Part shown: positions 27,158 through 36,639 of the stretch, piece by piece
Layout of the letters: each line of letters begins with the position of its first letter
Numbering within the stretch: position 1 is the stretch's first letter
Assembly: GCF_000379085.1 (NCBI RefSeq)
Contig: NZ_KB905378.1
Coordinates: 2,175,699 to 2,239,698 of the forward strand
DNA length: 64,000 nucleotides
From: Halomicrobium katesii DSM 19301
GTDB lineage: Archaea > Halobacteriota > Halobacteria > Halobacteriales > Haloarculaceae
Direction: 5' to 3'
Program-made: the position numbers and the translations under genes
Notes under the pieces: model-generated
Databases searched by the model: none
What the model saw: only the letters and a program-made list of their open reading frames with translations
Told to the model about the DNA's origin: nothing

Positions 27158-29014
27158 TTACAGTCCCTCCGAACTGGCGGTCGCCTGAGTGCCCGAGCCG
27201 GTCTCCTCGACACTGACCGTGTAGGAGCCGCTGCCCCGATAGGAGTCGACGAGGATACCGACCGAGTCACCGATCTCCGACAGCGTCACCGACTCCTCGC
27301 TGTCGCTCGACACCGACCGTGCGTCGTAGTCGTTGGTCGTCGGCGTCCGGCCGTCCGCGGTGACGTAGAGATCGAAGTCCGTCCCCGACGCTCCCGAGAG
27401 GTCGACAGTCAGTTCACAGGTCGACGAGAACTGACTCGTCCAGGTGTAACTGTCGCTGTCCCGCCAGCCGGTGAGCCGGCCGTCGGCACTCCCCGAGGCG
27501 CTCTGACTGCAGTCCCCGCCGCCGCTTGCGACGTTCACGACGACGCCGTCGGTCGTCGAGGCACCGCTGTCGTCGGTCACGGTCAGGGTCGCCTGGTACT
27601 CGCCGGCAGCGTCGTAACTGTGTTCCACGGTCACGCCCGATCCGGTGTTCCCGTCCCCGAAGTCCCACTGGTAGCTCTCGATCGTACCGTCGGGGTCGGA
27701 CGAGGCGCTCCCGTCGAAGGTCACGCTCTCGCCGACGCTGGGATCCGTCGGATCGGCGGCGGCGGCGGCCGACGGCGTCTCGTTGTCCGGCGGGTCGCCG
27801 CTGGCACGGACGATGTCGGCGGCATCGACCCGGCCCGAGCCCTGCTGGTCGCCGGGGAGTCCGACGCCGTCGGCCGTCGACTTGAGTCGTTCGCGAAGCT
27901 GACTCGCCGACAGGCCCGGCTCGGCGGCCTTCCCCAGTGCCGCGACCCCCGCAGCAACGGGAGAGGCCATCGAGGTTCCGGAGAAGGAGTCGTACCCGTC
28001 GTAGGGAACCGTCGAGAGGACGTTGACTCCCGGTGCGGCAACCTCTATCTCTGGCCCGCGGTTCGAGAAGTTCGCGAGTTCTTCGTTCGGGTCCAGCGCC
28101 GAGACGGCGACACACTCGTCGTAGGCCGCGGGATACGAGACGGAACCGCCGTCGTTGCCCGCCGCACAGACAACCAGCACGTCGTTCTGGTCGTAAGCGT
28201 ACTCCACCGCTCGCTTCATCGTCTGGGTGTAGCCGCCCCCGCCCAGCGACATGTTGATGATGTCCACACCCTGGTCGGTCGCCCATCGAACCGCGTCGGC
28301 GATGTCCGACAGCGCGCCGCCGCCGCCGCCACCGAGTGCTCGGGCGCTCAACAGTCGCGAGTCGCTCACGCCCGCGACGCCGACGCCGTTGTCGGTGTCT
28401 GCCGACGCACACCCGCTGACGTGGGTCCCGTGGGATTCACCGGCGGATCCCGGGGCGGGGTCGCCGTCGCCGTCGACGAAGTCCCGGCCGGGATCGCTCC
28501 CGAACAGGTTCGTCAGGTCCGGGTGTTCGTATTGTGCGCCGGTGTCGACGATGGCGACGGTCACGTCCGTACTGCCAAGCGTCGTGTCCCAGGCCGCCTC
28601 GGCGTTGACCTGCTGGGGCGCGTACTGGTCACCGAACTGCGGATCGTTGGGCGTCAGCTGGGTTTCGTAGGTGACGTTGTCTTCCACGTAGGCTACGTTC
28701 GGCTGACTCTCGAACTGCTGTCGGACCGACTCGCGTTCGGACTGTGTGCTCACCTCCGGAAGCTTGACAGCGAGATAGCCAAGCGCCTCGTTTCGGTGGA
28801 CCACCGACGTGTTCGCCGTCGTCGCGGCCGAGACTTCCGACTCGACATCGGCAGTGCTCACGCCCCGCTTCGCGCCGACGATCAGTTCGTCCGGCTTCGG
28901 CCCGGGGCTCCGACCGGGAGTCGCGCCCGTCACGCCGACACCGGCGAGTGCCCCGAGTGCGCCGATAGATTTCAATACCCCTCTGCGTCGCCAGGTCTGT
29001 GTACCATGTGTCAT
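27158..29014 (-). CDS. Secreted subtilisin-like serine protease (halolysin type)
   Basis: 618 residues from ATG 29014. Tat signal TWRRRGVLKSIGALGALAG (residues 7-25); propeptide inhibitor domain (~40-115); peptidase S8 domain with catalytic Asp157 (VAIVDTGAQ), His195 (GESHGTHVSG) and Ser348 (FSGTSMASPVAAG), plus the oxyanion Asn in CAAGNDGG; a PKD domain (~405-490, YQWDFGDGNTGSG); and a PPC-like C-terminal domain (~500-600, DFDLYVTADG). Typical of extracellular haloarchaeal proteases folded before export. A GTG at 29035 is an alternative start, but a TATA-like element ~27-30 bases upstream favours ATG 29014. Confidence 0.94.
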   Translation of the reverse strand: MTHGTQTWRRRGVLKSIGALGALAGVGVTGATPGRSPGPKPDELIVGAKRGVSTADVESEVSAATTANTSVVHRNEALGYLAVKLPEVSTQSERESVRQQFESQPNVAYVEDNVTYETQLTPNDPQFGDQYAPQQVNAEAAWDTTLGSTDVTVAIVDTGAQYEHPDLTNLFGSDPGRDFVDGDGDPAPGSAGESHGTHVSGCASADTDNGVGVAGVSDSRLLSARALGGGGGGALSDIADAVRWATDQGVDIINMSLGGGGYTQTMKRAVEYAYDQNDVLVVCAAGNDGGSVSYPAAYDECVAVSALDPNEELANFSNRGPEIEVAAPGVNVLSTVPYDGYDSFSGTSMASPVAAGVAALGKAAEPGLSASQLRERLKSTADGVGLPGDQQGSGRVDAADIVRASGDPPDNETPSAAAAADPTDPSVGESVTFDGSASSDPDGTIESYQWDFGDGNTGSGVTVEHSYDAAGEYQATLTVTDDSGASTTDGVVVNVASGGGDCSQSASGSADGRLTGWRDSDSYTWTSQFSSTCELTVDLSGASGTDFDLYVTADGRTPTTNDYDARSVSSDSEESVTLSEIGDSVGILVDSYRGSGSYTVSVEETGSGTQATASSEGL

Positions 29015-29409
29015 GGCGTCCTGTAAATCAGACACCACATACTTATCATTAGCCCTAAGTTTACTCTCGGAAATCATATAGAGACGTAATAGATAATTTA
29101 TAATTAGGCTAAGTTGATCGGTTGGCCGTTCGAACGCCTGTATCTGATACTGTTGTTCGATTCTGGGCATTATTTTACGACTGGTGGAGTTTCAGGCCAA
29201 TAGAAGTAACAGAATATGTCGACTATCGCGAACTTCACCGCCAAAATAATTGGCTGCGGGTAATGGCGGATTCACTCGACGGTACGCCGATCCGGCGAGA
29301 ATAATCAATAATATTTAATAACCAAAATACAGGCATTTTTCAGACGGATCATCTGATCGGCGTCGATCCGTCGACAGCGTTTTGCCCCGGACCGCCCAAC
29401 CGGGCGACG
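29015..29409. other. AT-rich upstream region of the protease gene
   Basis: Clearly lower GC than the flanks, with AT-rich runs at 29085-29115 and 29300-29340. It must hold the protease promoter and that of the divergent XPB gene. A 60-codon frame (29122-29304, TTG start, FWALFYDWWSFRPIEV) is open through it but has no family match that I recognise. It may be a remnant of an older gene or chance. Confidence 0.5.
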
Positions 29410-30744
29410 ATGGCACGACTGTCGTTCGAGGAGGGGACGATCCGCCTCTCGGAGGGACTGCCCGCCGACCTCCCCGGCGTCGAGTACGACGCTCGCAGCG
29501 AGACCGGACGGGCACCGGCCTACCGCTACGCCGCCGTTCGGGCGGCCCTCGACGAGCGCGGCGTCGCCTACGAGGACGACGTGCTCGATCTGCCGACGCT
29601 GGCGCTCGAATCGACGTACGAACTCCGGGACTACCAGCAGGCGGCACTCGACGCCTGGCGAGACAGCGGCGACCGCGGCGTGCTCGAACTGCCGACGGGC
29701 AGCGGCAAGACCGTCGTCGGGATCGCGGCGATGGAGGCACTGGAGACGCCGACGCTGGTCGTCGTGCCCACGATCGACCTCCTCGATCAGTGGCAGTCGG
29801 AGCTCGAACGAGAGTTCGACTGCGAGATCGGCCGCATGGGCGGGGGCGAGCAGCGCGTCGCCGACGTGACCGTCGCCACCTACGACTCGGCGTACCTCCG
29901 GGCCGACGAACTCGGCGACCGCTTCGGACTCGTCGTCTTCGACGAGGTACACCACCTCGGCGGCGAGGGGTACCGCGACATCGCCCGCCTGCTCGCCGCC
30001 ACGGCCCGTCTCGGGCTCACGGCGACCTTCGAGCGTCCGGACGGTGCCCACGAGGCCGTCGCGGAACTGATCGGCGACCTCGCCGACCGGATCGCCGTCG
30101 ACGAACTCGCTGGCGACCACCTCGCGGACTACGACATCAAGCGCATCGCAGTCGCGCTGACCGAGGCCGAGCGAGCGACCTACGAGCGCCACCAGGAGAC
30201 GTTTACCAGCTACCTCCAGCGGTCCTCGATCACGATGCGGTCGGGCAGCGACTACCAAGAACTGGTCAAGCGGTCCGGCACCGATCCCGAGGCGCGCGAG
30301 GCCCTGCTGGCCAAACAGCGCGCACGCGAGGTCATGATGAACGCCGACCGGAAGATAGAGCGGCTCGCGACGATCCTCGACCGCCACCGCGACGACCGCG
30401 TGATCGTCTTCACGGCCCACACGGATCTTGTCTACCGCCTCTCCGAGCGGTTCCTGCTGCCGGCGATCACCCACGAGACGGGAGCCGACGAGCGCCGCGA
30501 AATCCTCGAACGGTTCCGCGACGGCACGTACTCTCGCATCGTCACCGCCAACGTCCTCGACGAGGGGATCGACGTGCCCGACGCGAACGTCGCCGTCGTC
30601 CTCTCTGGCAGCGGCAGCGAGCGGGAGTTCACACAGCGCCTCGGACGGATCCTGCGGCCGACAACGGACGGCTCGCGGGCGCTGCTGTACGAACTCGTTA
30701 GCGAGGAGACGGCAGAGGAGAACGTCGCCGCCCGGCGTCGGTGA
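29410..30744 (+). CDS. XPB/Rad25-type DNA helicase
   Basis: 444 residues. A damage-recognition-like N-terminus leads to ELRDYQQAALDAW (Q-motif region), Walker A LELPTGSGKTVVG (94-101), the DEVH box VVFDEVHHLGG (178-181), GLTATFERPDG with the RED-like region, and in helicase domain 2 IVTANVLDEGIDVPDANV and REFTQRLGRILRP (motif VI). Archaeal XPB unwinds DNA in repair together with the nuclease Bax1, encoded next (41-base gap). Confidence 0.93.
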   Translation: MARLSFEEGTIRLSEGLPADLPGVEYDARSETGRAPAYRYAAVRAALDERGVAYEDDVLDLPTLALESTYELRDYQQAALDAWRDSGDRGVLELPTGSGKTVVGIAAMEALETPTLVVVPTIDLLDQWQSELEREFDCEIGRMGGGEQRVADVTVATYDSAYLRADELGDRFGLVVFDEVHHLGGEGYRDIARLLAATARLGLTATFERPDGAHEAVAELIGDLADRIAVDELAGDHLADYDIKRIAVALTEAERATYERHQETFTSYLQRSSITMRSGSDYQELVKRSGTDPEAREALLAKQRAREVMMNADRKIERLATILDRHRDDRVIVFTAHTDLVYRLSERFLLPAITHETGADERREILERFRDGTYSRIVTANVLDEGIDVPDANVAVVLSGSGSEREFTQRLGRILRPTTDGSRALLYELVSEETAEENVAARRR

Positions 30745-30785
30745 GCGACGCCGGCCTTTTGCCGATCGATATCCGATAGTCTACC

Positions 30786-32330
30786 GTGCTCACGAAGGAC
30801 CTGCTGCGCGTCTCGCGAGCGGGCGGGGGGTACTACCCGCAGTTCGCCGACGACGCCGACGAACCGCTGGCCGCCCGCGTGATCGGCACCTACCAGGGCC
30901 ACGTCGGCGAAGCCCGCGAGACACTCCAGACGGCGCTGACCGACCTCGAACGAGGGGCCGACGACTTCAAGCTCGTCCGCGGGCTGGCGAAGCTGGTCGA
31001 ACGCGAAGCCTCCTTCGAGACCCGGACCGCGGTCCCACCGGCGCGAGCCCGCCGCGCCGCCTTCGAGGCCGGCGAGGCGGTCGGGGTCGCCTCCGAGGAC
31101 GAGCGACGCGCGGCGATCGAACGGGCGGCCGACGGACTCGCCGTCGACGCCGCCGACATCGAACGGTCCCTCTACGCCGACCGAGAGTGCCGGCAGGTCC
31201 TGACCCGCGTCGACACGCGCTGGGAGCCCGGCGAACTGATCGCTCAGTACAACCTCTCGCTGGCACAGACCGCCCTGTTCGACGCCACTGAGGTCCGTCT
31301 CCGGTCGAGCGATCCCCGGACGCTCGTCTCCGCGGTCAAGCGCCTCCGTCTCATGTACGAGATCGAAGCCACCGACGAGGGCCGGATCGTCGTCGTCACC
31401 GGCCCGGACCGGCTCTTCCAGCGAACGCGGCGCTACGGCACACGCTTTGCCCGCCTCCTGCGAACCGTCGCCGCCTCGGCCGCCGAGTGGACGCTCCGGG
31501 CGACGATCGACGACCGCGGCACCGAGCGAACGCTCCGGCTCACCCACGAAGACGTGTCCGTCCCCGACGTCGAGCCGGTGACTGATGTCAGCTACGACAG
31601 CGGCGTCGAAGCCGACTTCGCCGCCCGCTTCGAAGCGCTGGCTCTCGACTGGGAACTCACCCGAGAGCCGGAACCGCTGGCCGCCGGCTCCCGCATCGCG
31701 ATCCCCGACTTCGCCTTCGACTACGAGTACGCCGACTTCCGCGTGTTCTTCGAGATCATGGGGTTCTGGACGCCAGAGTACGTCGAGAAGAAACTGTCAC
31801 AGCTGGCCGAGATCGACGACGTGGAACTGCTCGTCGCCGTCGACGAGAGCCTCGCTGTCGCCGACCAGCAGTCGGCCTCACGGACCGAGTCCGGCGATAT
31901 CGGCGCGGAGATCGAGGCCCGCGACCACCGAGCCATCCCCTACTCGGGCACCGTCCGGATCAAAGACGTTCGCGACGCGCTGGGGCGATACGAGTCGGAA
32001 CTGACGGCGGCAAACGCCGCGACGCTCCCTCAGACACTCACTCCCGACGCCGACGTGCTCACGCTCGCCGAACTGGCCGCGGAACACGGCGTCAGCGAGG
32101 CCGCTGTCGAGGACCGATCCGTTCCCGACCACGAGCGCGTCGGGCGAACGCTGGTCAGGCCGGCCGTGCTGTCGGCGGTCGACGACGAGATCGAGACCGG
32201 AATGTCGCTGTCGGCCGCCGAGGCGGTCCTCGACGAGTACGGGCTCGACGACGCCAGCGCCGTCCTGTCGGCGCTCGGATACCGAGTCAAGTGGGAGGGG
32301 CTCGGCGGCGGGACGATCCGAAAGAAGTGA
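30786..32330 (+). CDS. Bax1-type nuclease partner of XPB (DUF790)
   Basis: 514 residues from GTG 30786. The start MLTKDLLRVSRAGGGYYPQF and the middle QYNLSLAQTALFDATEV are characteristic of DUF790/Bax1. The C-terminal half contains the restriction-endonuclease-like core IAIPDFAFDYEYADFRVFFE then IMGFWTPEYVEKKL, with acidic and lysine residues arranged as a PD-(D/E)xK site. Known archaeal Bax1 binds XPB and cuts bubble DNA. The gene ends 22 bases before the first CRISPR repeat. Confidence 0.92.
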   Translation: MLTKDLLRVSRAGGGYYPQFADDADEPLAARVIGTYQGHVGEARETLQTALTDLERGADDFKLVRGLAKLVEREASFETRTAVPPARARRAAFEAGEAVGVASEDERRAAIERAADGLAVDAADIERSLYADRECRQVLTRVDTRWEPGELIAQYNLSLAQTALFDATEVRLRSSDPRTLVSAVKRLRLMYEIEATDEGRIVVVTGPDRLFQRTRRYGTRFARLLRTVAASAAEWTLRATIDDRGTERTLRLTHEDVSVPDVEPVTDVSYDSGVEADFAARFEALALDWELTREPEPLAAGSRIAIPDFAFDYEYADFRVFFEIMGFWTPEYVEKKLSQLAEIDDVELLVAVDESLAVADQQSASRTESGDIGAEIEARDHRAIPYSGTVRIKDVRDALGRYESELTAANAATLPQTLTPDADVLTLAELAAEHGVSEAAVEDRSVPDHERVGRTLVRPAVLSAVDDEIETGMSLSAAEAVLDEYGLDDASAVLSALGYRVKWEGLGGGTIRKK

Positions 32331-32352
32331 GCCGACCGTCCCCAGCGACAGT

Positions 32353-35300
32353 GCTTCGGTCTCACAATGGTCCGTCTGAAACCCCAGTCGTCGGGAATAT
32401 CGACAACCAAATATTGCATGCTTCAATCCCACAAGGGTCCGTCTGAAACTGTCGTTAGTTACTACGCCGGTCACTAACCATGACCGCTTCAATCCCACAA
32501 GGGTCCGTCTGAAACAGTTCGGCTCTGTCGTGTAGGTCTTGCGTAACTTGGCTTCAATCCCACAAGGGTCCGTCTGAAACGATCACTGCCGGTGCATCGC
32601 TTTCAAGTTCGGCACTGCTTCAATCCCACAAGGGTCCGTCTGAAACCACAGTTCAAGCCTGAAGTGCTTGACCTTGGCGACACAAGGCTTCAATCCCACA
32701 AGGGTCCGTCTGAAACCTACTTCCTGGCTGGCCGGCCGGACAGCCCATGGGGGCTTCAATCCCACAAGGGTCCGTCTGAAACGATCGACGTGCAACTGCA
32801 CGAGCAGGGCTACCAAGCTTCAATCCCACAAGGGTCCGTCTGAAACCAAGCAACTCCGGTAGGAGCGAACCAAGCGCCCGACCGCTTCAATCCCACAAGG
32901 GTCCGTCTGAAACTCAGCAATTGCGACTCGATATTTACCAGTCAGCACAGCTTCAATCCCACAAGGGTCCGTCTGAAACCGATCCTGCCGACCACCCCGA
33001 CCAGACTGGGCTAGACGCTTCAATCCCACAAGGGTCCGTCTGAAACGACTCCAGTTCGCCGGGCGTCATGTTGATCCGGTCGTGCTTCAATCCCACAAGG
33101 GTCCGTCTGAAACGGTGCGAGGGTAACTATGGCTATGGAACACAATCAGCTTCAATCCCACAAGGGTCCGTCTGAAACTCTTCTTGGTCATGATAGTACC
33201 TCAGCGATTGCACCGAGCTTCAATCCCACAAGGGTCCGTCTGAAACCTCAACGAAATGCCGTTGGAACTACCAGCACAGATAGCTTCAATCCCACAAGGG
33301 TCCGTCTGAAACTCCGCCCCTTGCACCAATACGAGACTCCCAAGCGGCGCTTCAATCCCACAAGGGTCCGTCTGAAACGATCACGTCGCGAAGGCAGGGA
33401 CCGCGCTGGAGCAGCTTCAATCCCACAAGGGTCCGTCTGAAACACGCGTTGAGGACGCGACCGTGAAGCCGCTCCTCAACGCTTCAATCCCACAAGGGTC
33501 CGTCTGAAACGCAAAAATAGGCGGGACGGACTGGGGGCCGCACGAGCTTCAATCCCACAAGGGTCCGTCTGAAACACGGTGACTTGCACGTCCGTATCGG
33601 GGCCGGGGAGTGGCTTCAATCCCACAAGGGTCCGTCTGAAACGCGGACGACCGGCGAGAGTACCGGGCCAGAACAGGCTTCAATCCCACAAGGGTCCGTC
33701 TGAAACACGGTCACTGCCGAGGTTGACGTGGCCGGTCCCTATGCTTCAATCCCACAAGGGTCCGTCTGAAACTCCACGTTCTCGTTGCGCTGGGATCGCC
33801 GAGAGTCGCTTCAATCCCACAAGGGTCCGTCTGAAACTACGAGACAGATCCAACGGAGCTGGTCAAAGGCGAGCTTCAATCCCACAAGGGTCCGTCTGAA
33901 ACACCGTCGCCAGTTGCTCGTTCGCGCAATTTCGCCAGCTTCAATCCCACAAGGGTCCGTCTGAAACGTCCCCCTCAACCTCCTCGATCACGTTGCTGGA
34001 ATGCTTCAATCCCACAAGGGTCCGTCTGAAACCCGCCCCAGACCGGCGCTGCTCAGGAGCAGCTGGCTTCAATCCCACAAGGGTCCGTCTGAAACGCGCG
34101 CACGACGCCGCTGGGGCGGCCATCCGGGGAGCTTCAATCCCACAAGGGTCCGTCTGAAACAACCTGCCGCGTCTGGATTTGCCCGCCGTCTTGCGGGCTT
34201 CAATCCCACAAGGGTCCGTCTGAAACTCTGTTTGATGAGGGGGCGTGATTGACTGTGCGAGCTTCAATCCCACAAGGGTCCGTCTGAAACGCTCAGTGCG
34301 CTCTTTGAGGGGATGATGGAAGCGTGGCTTCAATCCCACAAGGGTCCGTCTGAAACTTGTCATCGGTGTTCTCTGGATACTCTGGTTGTTCGTGCTTCAA
34401 TCCCACAAGGGTCCGTCTGAAACCATGGCGCAATGCCATCATTCCGGTTGGATTCGGTGGCTTCAATCCCACAAGGGTCCGTCTGAAACCCGTCTATATC
34501 AACGTGCCTGAATTGTGGACTCACGGACGCTTCAATCCCACAAGGGTCCGTCTGAAACTCGCCATCTATCTGGACACGCGGATCGGCGTCCCGCTGCTTC
34601 AATCCCACAAGGGTCCGTCTGAAACTGACCTTCAGTCCATTGCCGACAGGCGACACATCCTGCTTCAATCCCACAAGGGTCCGTCTGAAACCGGAGAAGA
34701 CAGAGATACCAGAGTCAAAGATCGCTTCAATCCCACAAGGGTCCGTCTGAAACAAGACATTGATAACTTCCGCTGGGAAGATGAAGATAATGCTTCAATC
34801 CCACAAGGGTCCGTCTGAAACTCGGTCGGGCATTAGGTGAGCTCTTGCCGGAGTTACTTGCTTCAATCCCACAAGGGTCCGTCTGAAACTACTACCACCG
34901 CGTTCAACGGAGGTATTCAGGGCAAGGCTTCAATCCCACAAGGGTCCGTCTGAAACACAGCAGACGCTTGGAGGGTGGTCATAGTGCCGTCTGCTTCAAT
35001 CCCACAAGGGTCCGTCTGAAACGGTCAGCACGACTGGACCACCTCCAGGACCTCGGGCTTCAATCCCACAAGGGTCCGTCTGAAACCCGTCTGCTTCGCT
35101 CATGCCTCAACCTCCTGCTCAGCGCTTCAATCCCACAAGGGTCCGTCTGAAACGCGTCTGATGGACGAAGGCGGCGAGAGCCGGTGGGAGCTTCAATCCC
35201 ACAAGGGTCCGTCTGAAACGGGCCCGACGAGGCCCGCCAGCTCGGGCAGACGTTGCTCGCTTCAATCCCACAAGGGTCCGTCTGAAACACGTGCAACCTC

Positions 35301-35880
35301 GGTGGCGATCCAGCCCGGAGAGGCTTCAATCCCACAAGGGTCCGTCTGAAACCCGTTGTGTGCTTATCGTCCGTCACTCATCAGCGGCTTCAATCCCACA
35401 AGGGTCCGTCTGAAACCCAGGGCGTCGACGCGCTCAGCTAGGTCACTCATCTGCTTCAATCCCACAAGGGTCCGTCTGAAACTCGCCTTCATTTCGACCG
35501 GCCCGACGATCCAGTGCGCTTCAATCCCACAAGGGTCCGTCTGAAACCCGGCTCTCGTGTGTATGGACTCAGGGCTTCGGTAGCTTCAATCCCACAAGGG
35601 TCCGTCTGAAACACGACGCTCGACCGCCGTCAGAGGCCGCAACGACGGCGCTTCAATCCCACAAGGGTCCGTCTGAAACCCCTCGGAGACGAGGCATCCA
35701 TGTTCTTACTCCAGTTGCTTCAATCCCACAAGGGTCCGTCTGAAACGTACGGACAGTGACTCGCGTCGTCGTGGTCCGGTTTGCTTCAATCCCACAAGGG
35801 TCCGTCTGAAACAAACTGGTCTACGATATCCCACTGACCAGTAACGAATCGCTTCAATCCCACAAGGGTCCGTCTGAAAC
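32353..35880 (-). CRISPR. CRISPR array, 54 repeats of 30 bp and 53 spacers (type I-B)
   Basis: Repeats on the plus strand start GCTTCAATCCCACAA and end CCGTCTGAAAC (30 bp). I counted 54 starts from 32353 to 35851. Spacers are 32-40 bp, mostly 35-37. All repeats look identical except the first (32353-32382), which begins GCTTCGGTCTCACAATGG and so has four changes. By analogy with haloarchaeal I-B arrays the transcript is the minus strand: repeats then start GTTTCAGACGG and end ATTGAAGC, the usual 8-base crRNA handle. The degenerate repeat is therefore leader-distal and the newest spacers are at the right. Same strand as the cas operon. Confidence 0.98.
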
Positions 35881-36010
35881 CATGGCCGATTGGGCCACGT
35901 ATGCACCTCTATTCGCCGTTCACACTTCATCGTTTCCGTCGACCTTCGATAGCCCCCGAACCCCCGGGGGGTCGATGGAAGTGGGGTTGTACTGCCGGCA
36001 GTATTAGCTG
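35881..36010 (-). promoter_or_regulatory. CRISPR leader
   Basis: The sequence beside the last perfect repeat, on the side opposite the degenerate repeat. It is non-coding and contains a G/C palindrome (CCCCCGAACCCCCGGGGG, 35953-35970) and an AT-containing stretch near 36000 (AATACT on the minus strand) that could be the promoter. It should drive leftward transcription and mark the site of spacer insertion. Confidence 0.75.
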
Positions 36011-36026
36011 AATTGAGGCGCTAAGC

Positions 36027-36076
36027 CCCCTTCCTCAGCGAGCGCCGACCGAACAGGAGGCGCGAGCAGGGAGGGG
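36027..36076 (+). ncRNA. Orphan omegaRNA-like double hairpin
   Basis: CCCCTTCCT (36027-36035) pairs with AGGGAGGGG (36068-36076) in nine pairs with one G:T. Inside it, GCGCC (36042-36046) pairs with GGCGC (36059-36063). This is the same two-stem layout as the right end of the IS200/IS605 element at 37841-37886 but with different bases, and no tnpB is attached to it. It may be the right-end remnant of another element or part of the left end of this one. Confidence 0.4.
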
Positions 36077-36114
36077 ATACAGCGTCCCCAGAATCAAAGA
36101 TTCTGGTGTGCGAA

Positions 36115-36132
36115 CGAGACGCGAGCGTCTCG
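36115..36132. repeat. Perfect hairpin before tnpA
   Basis: CGAGACGC-GA-GCGTCTCG, eight-base arms. A second perfect hairpin, CCAGAATC-AAA-GATTCTGG, lies at 36088-36106. TnpA of IS200/IS605 elements recognises subterminal hairpins, so one of them may be part of the left end. Confidence 0.5.
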
Positions 36133-36233
36133 TTAACGCCGCACAGTTCTCATACACAATTCGATAGAAAGCCCACAGGCCCACGTAATCACAATGTTTT
36201 TGCAGTAGGATAGTATCATATTGACTGAACCTA

Positions 36234-36638
36234 ATGGAGTACGACCTCGACTCGGGAGCGCACTCGACGTTTTCCCTGCACTACCACCTGATACTCACCA
36301 CGAAATACCGGCGCGGAGTGCTAACCGAGGAGCGAACCCAATTCATTCACGAGGTCATCAGCGGGTTCACGGACAACTACGGTGTCGAACTGACGAACCT
36401 CGACGGCGAGGACGACCACGTGCACATCCTGTTCCGAGCGAAACCAACCACGGACCTTGTGAAGTTCATCAACACGGTCAAGGGCGCAACCGCCCGCCGT
36501 ATCCGCAACGAGTACGCGGACGAACTGAAAACCGAACTGTGGGGTGACTCGTTCTGGAACGACTCGTACTGCCTCATCTCGACGGGGCAGGTGTCGCTGG
36601 ATGTGTTGAAACAGTACGTCGAGGACCAACGCGAGTAG
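36234..36638 (+). CDS. tnpA: IS200/IS605 transposase TnpA (Y1 HUH)
   Basis: 134 residues. The HUH motif is DDHVHILF (His62, His64) and the catalytic tyrosine is Tyr128 in LDVLKQYVEDQ. SLHYHLILTTKYRRGVL is the typical opening strand. Length and motifs are complete, so it should be active. It cuts and joins single-stranded element ends. One base separates it from tnpB. Confidence 0.95.
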   Translation: MEYDLDSGAHSTFSLHYHLILTTKYRRGVLTEERTQFIHEVISGFTDNYGVELTNLDGEDDHVHILFRAKPTTDLVKFINTVKGATARRIRNEYADELKTELWGDSFWNDSYCLISTGQVSLDVLKQYVEDQRE

Positions 36639-36639
36639 A

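Noticed and set aside
29122-29304. 60-codon frame beginning TTG in the AT-rich interval
   Set aside because: No recognised family, weak start codon and no promoter spacing; kept only as part of the intergenic description.
29305-31547. Minus-strand frames of ~370-390 codons over XPB and Bax1
   Set aside because: The plus strand carries complete helicase and nuclease motifs; the antisense products have no fold-like pattern.
32592-35930. Many short open frames with repeated peptides such as FNPTRVRLK or FQTDPCGIEA across the array
   Set aside because: They are translations of the CRISPR repeat in different frames, not proteins.
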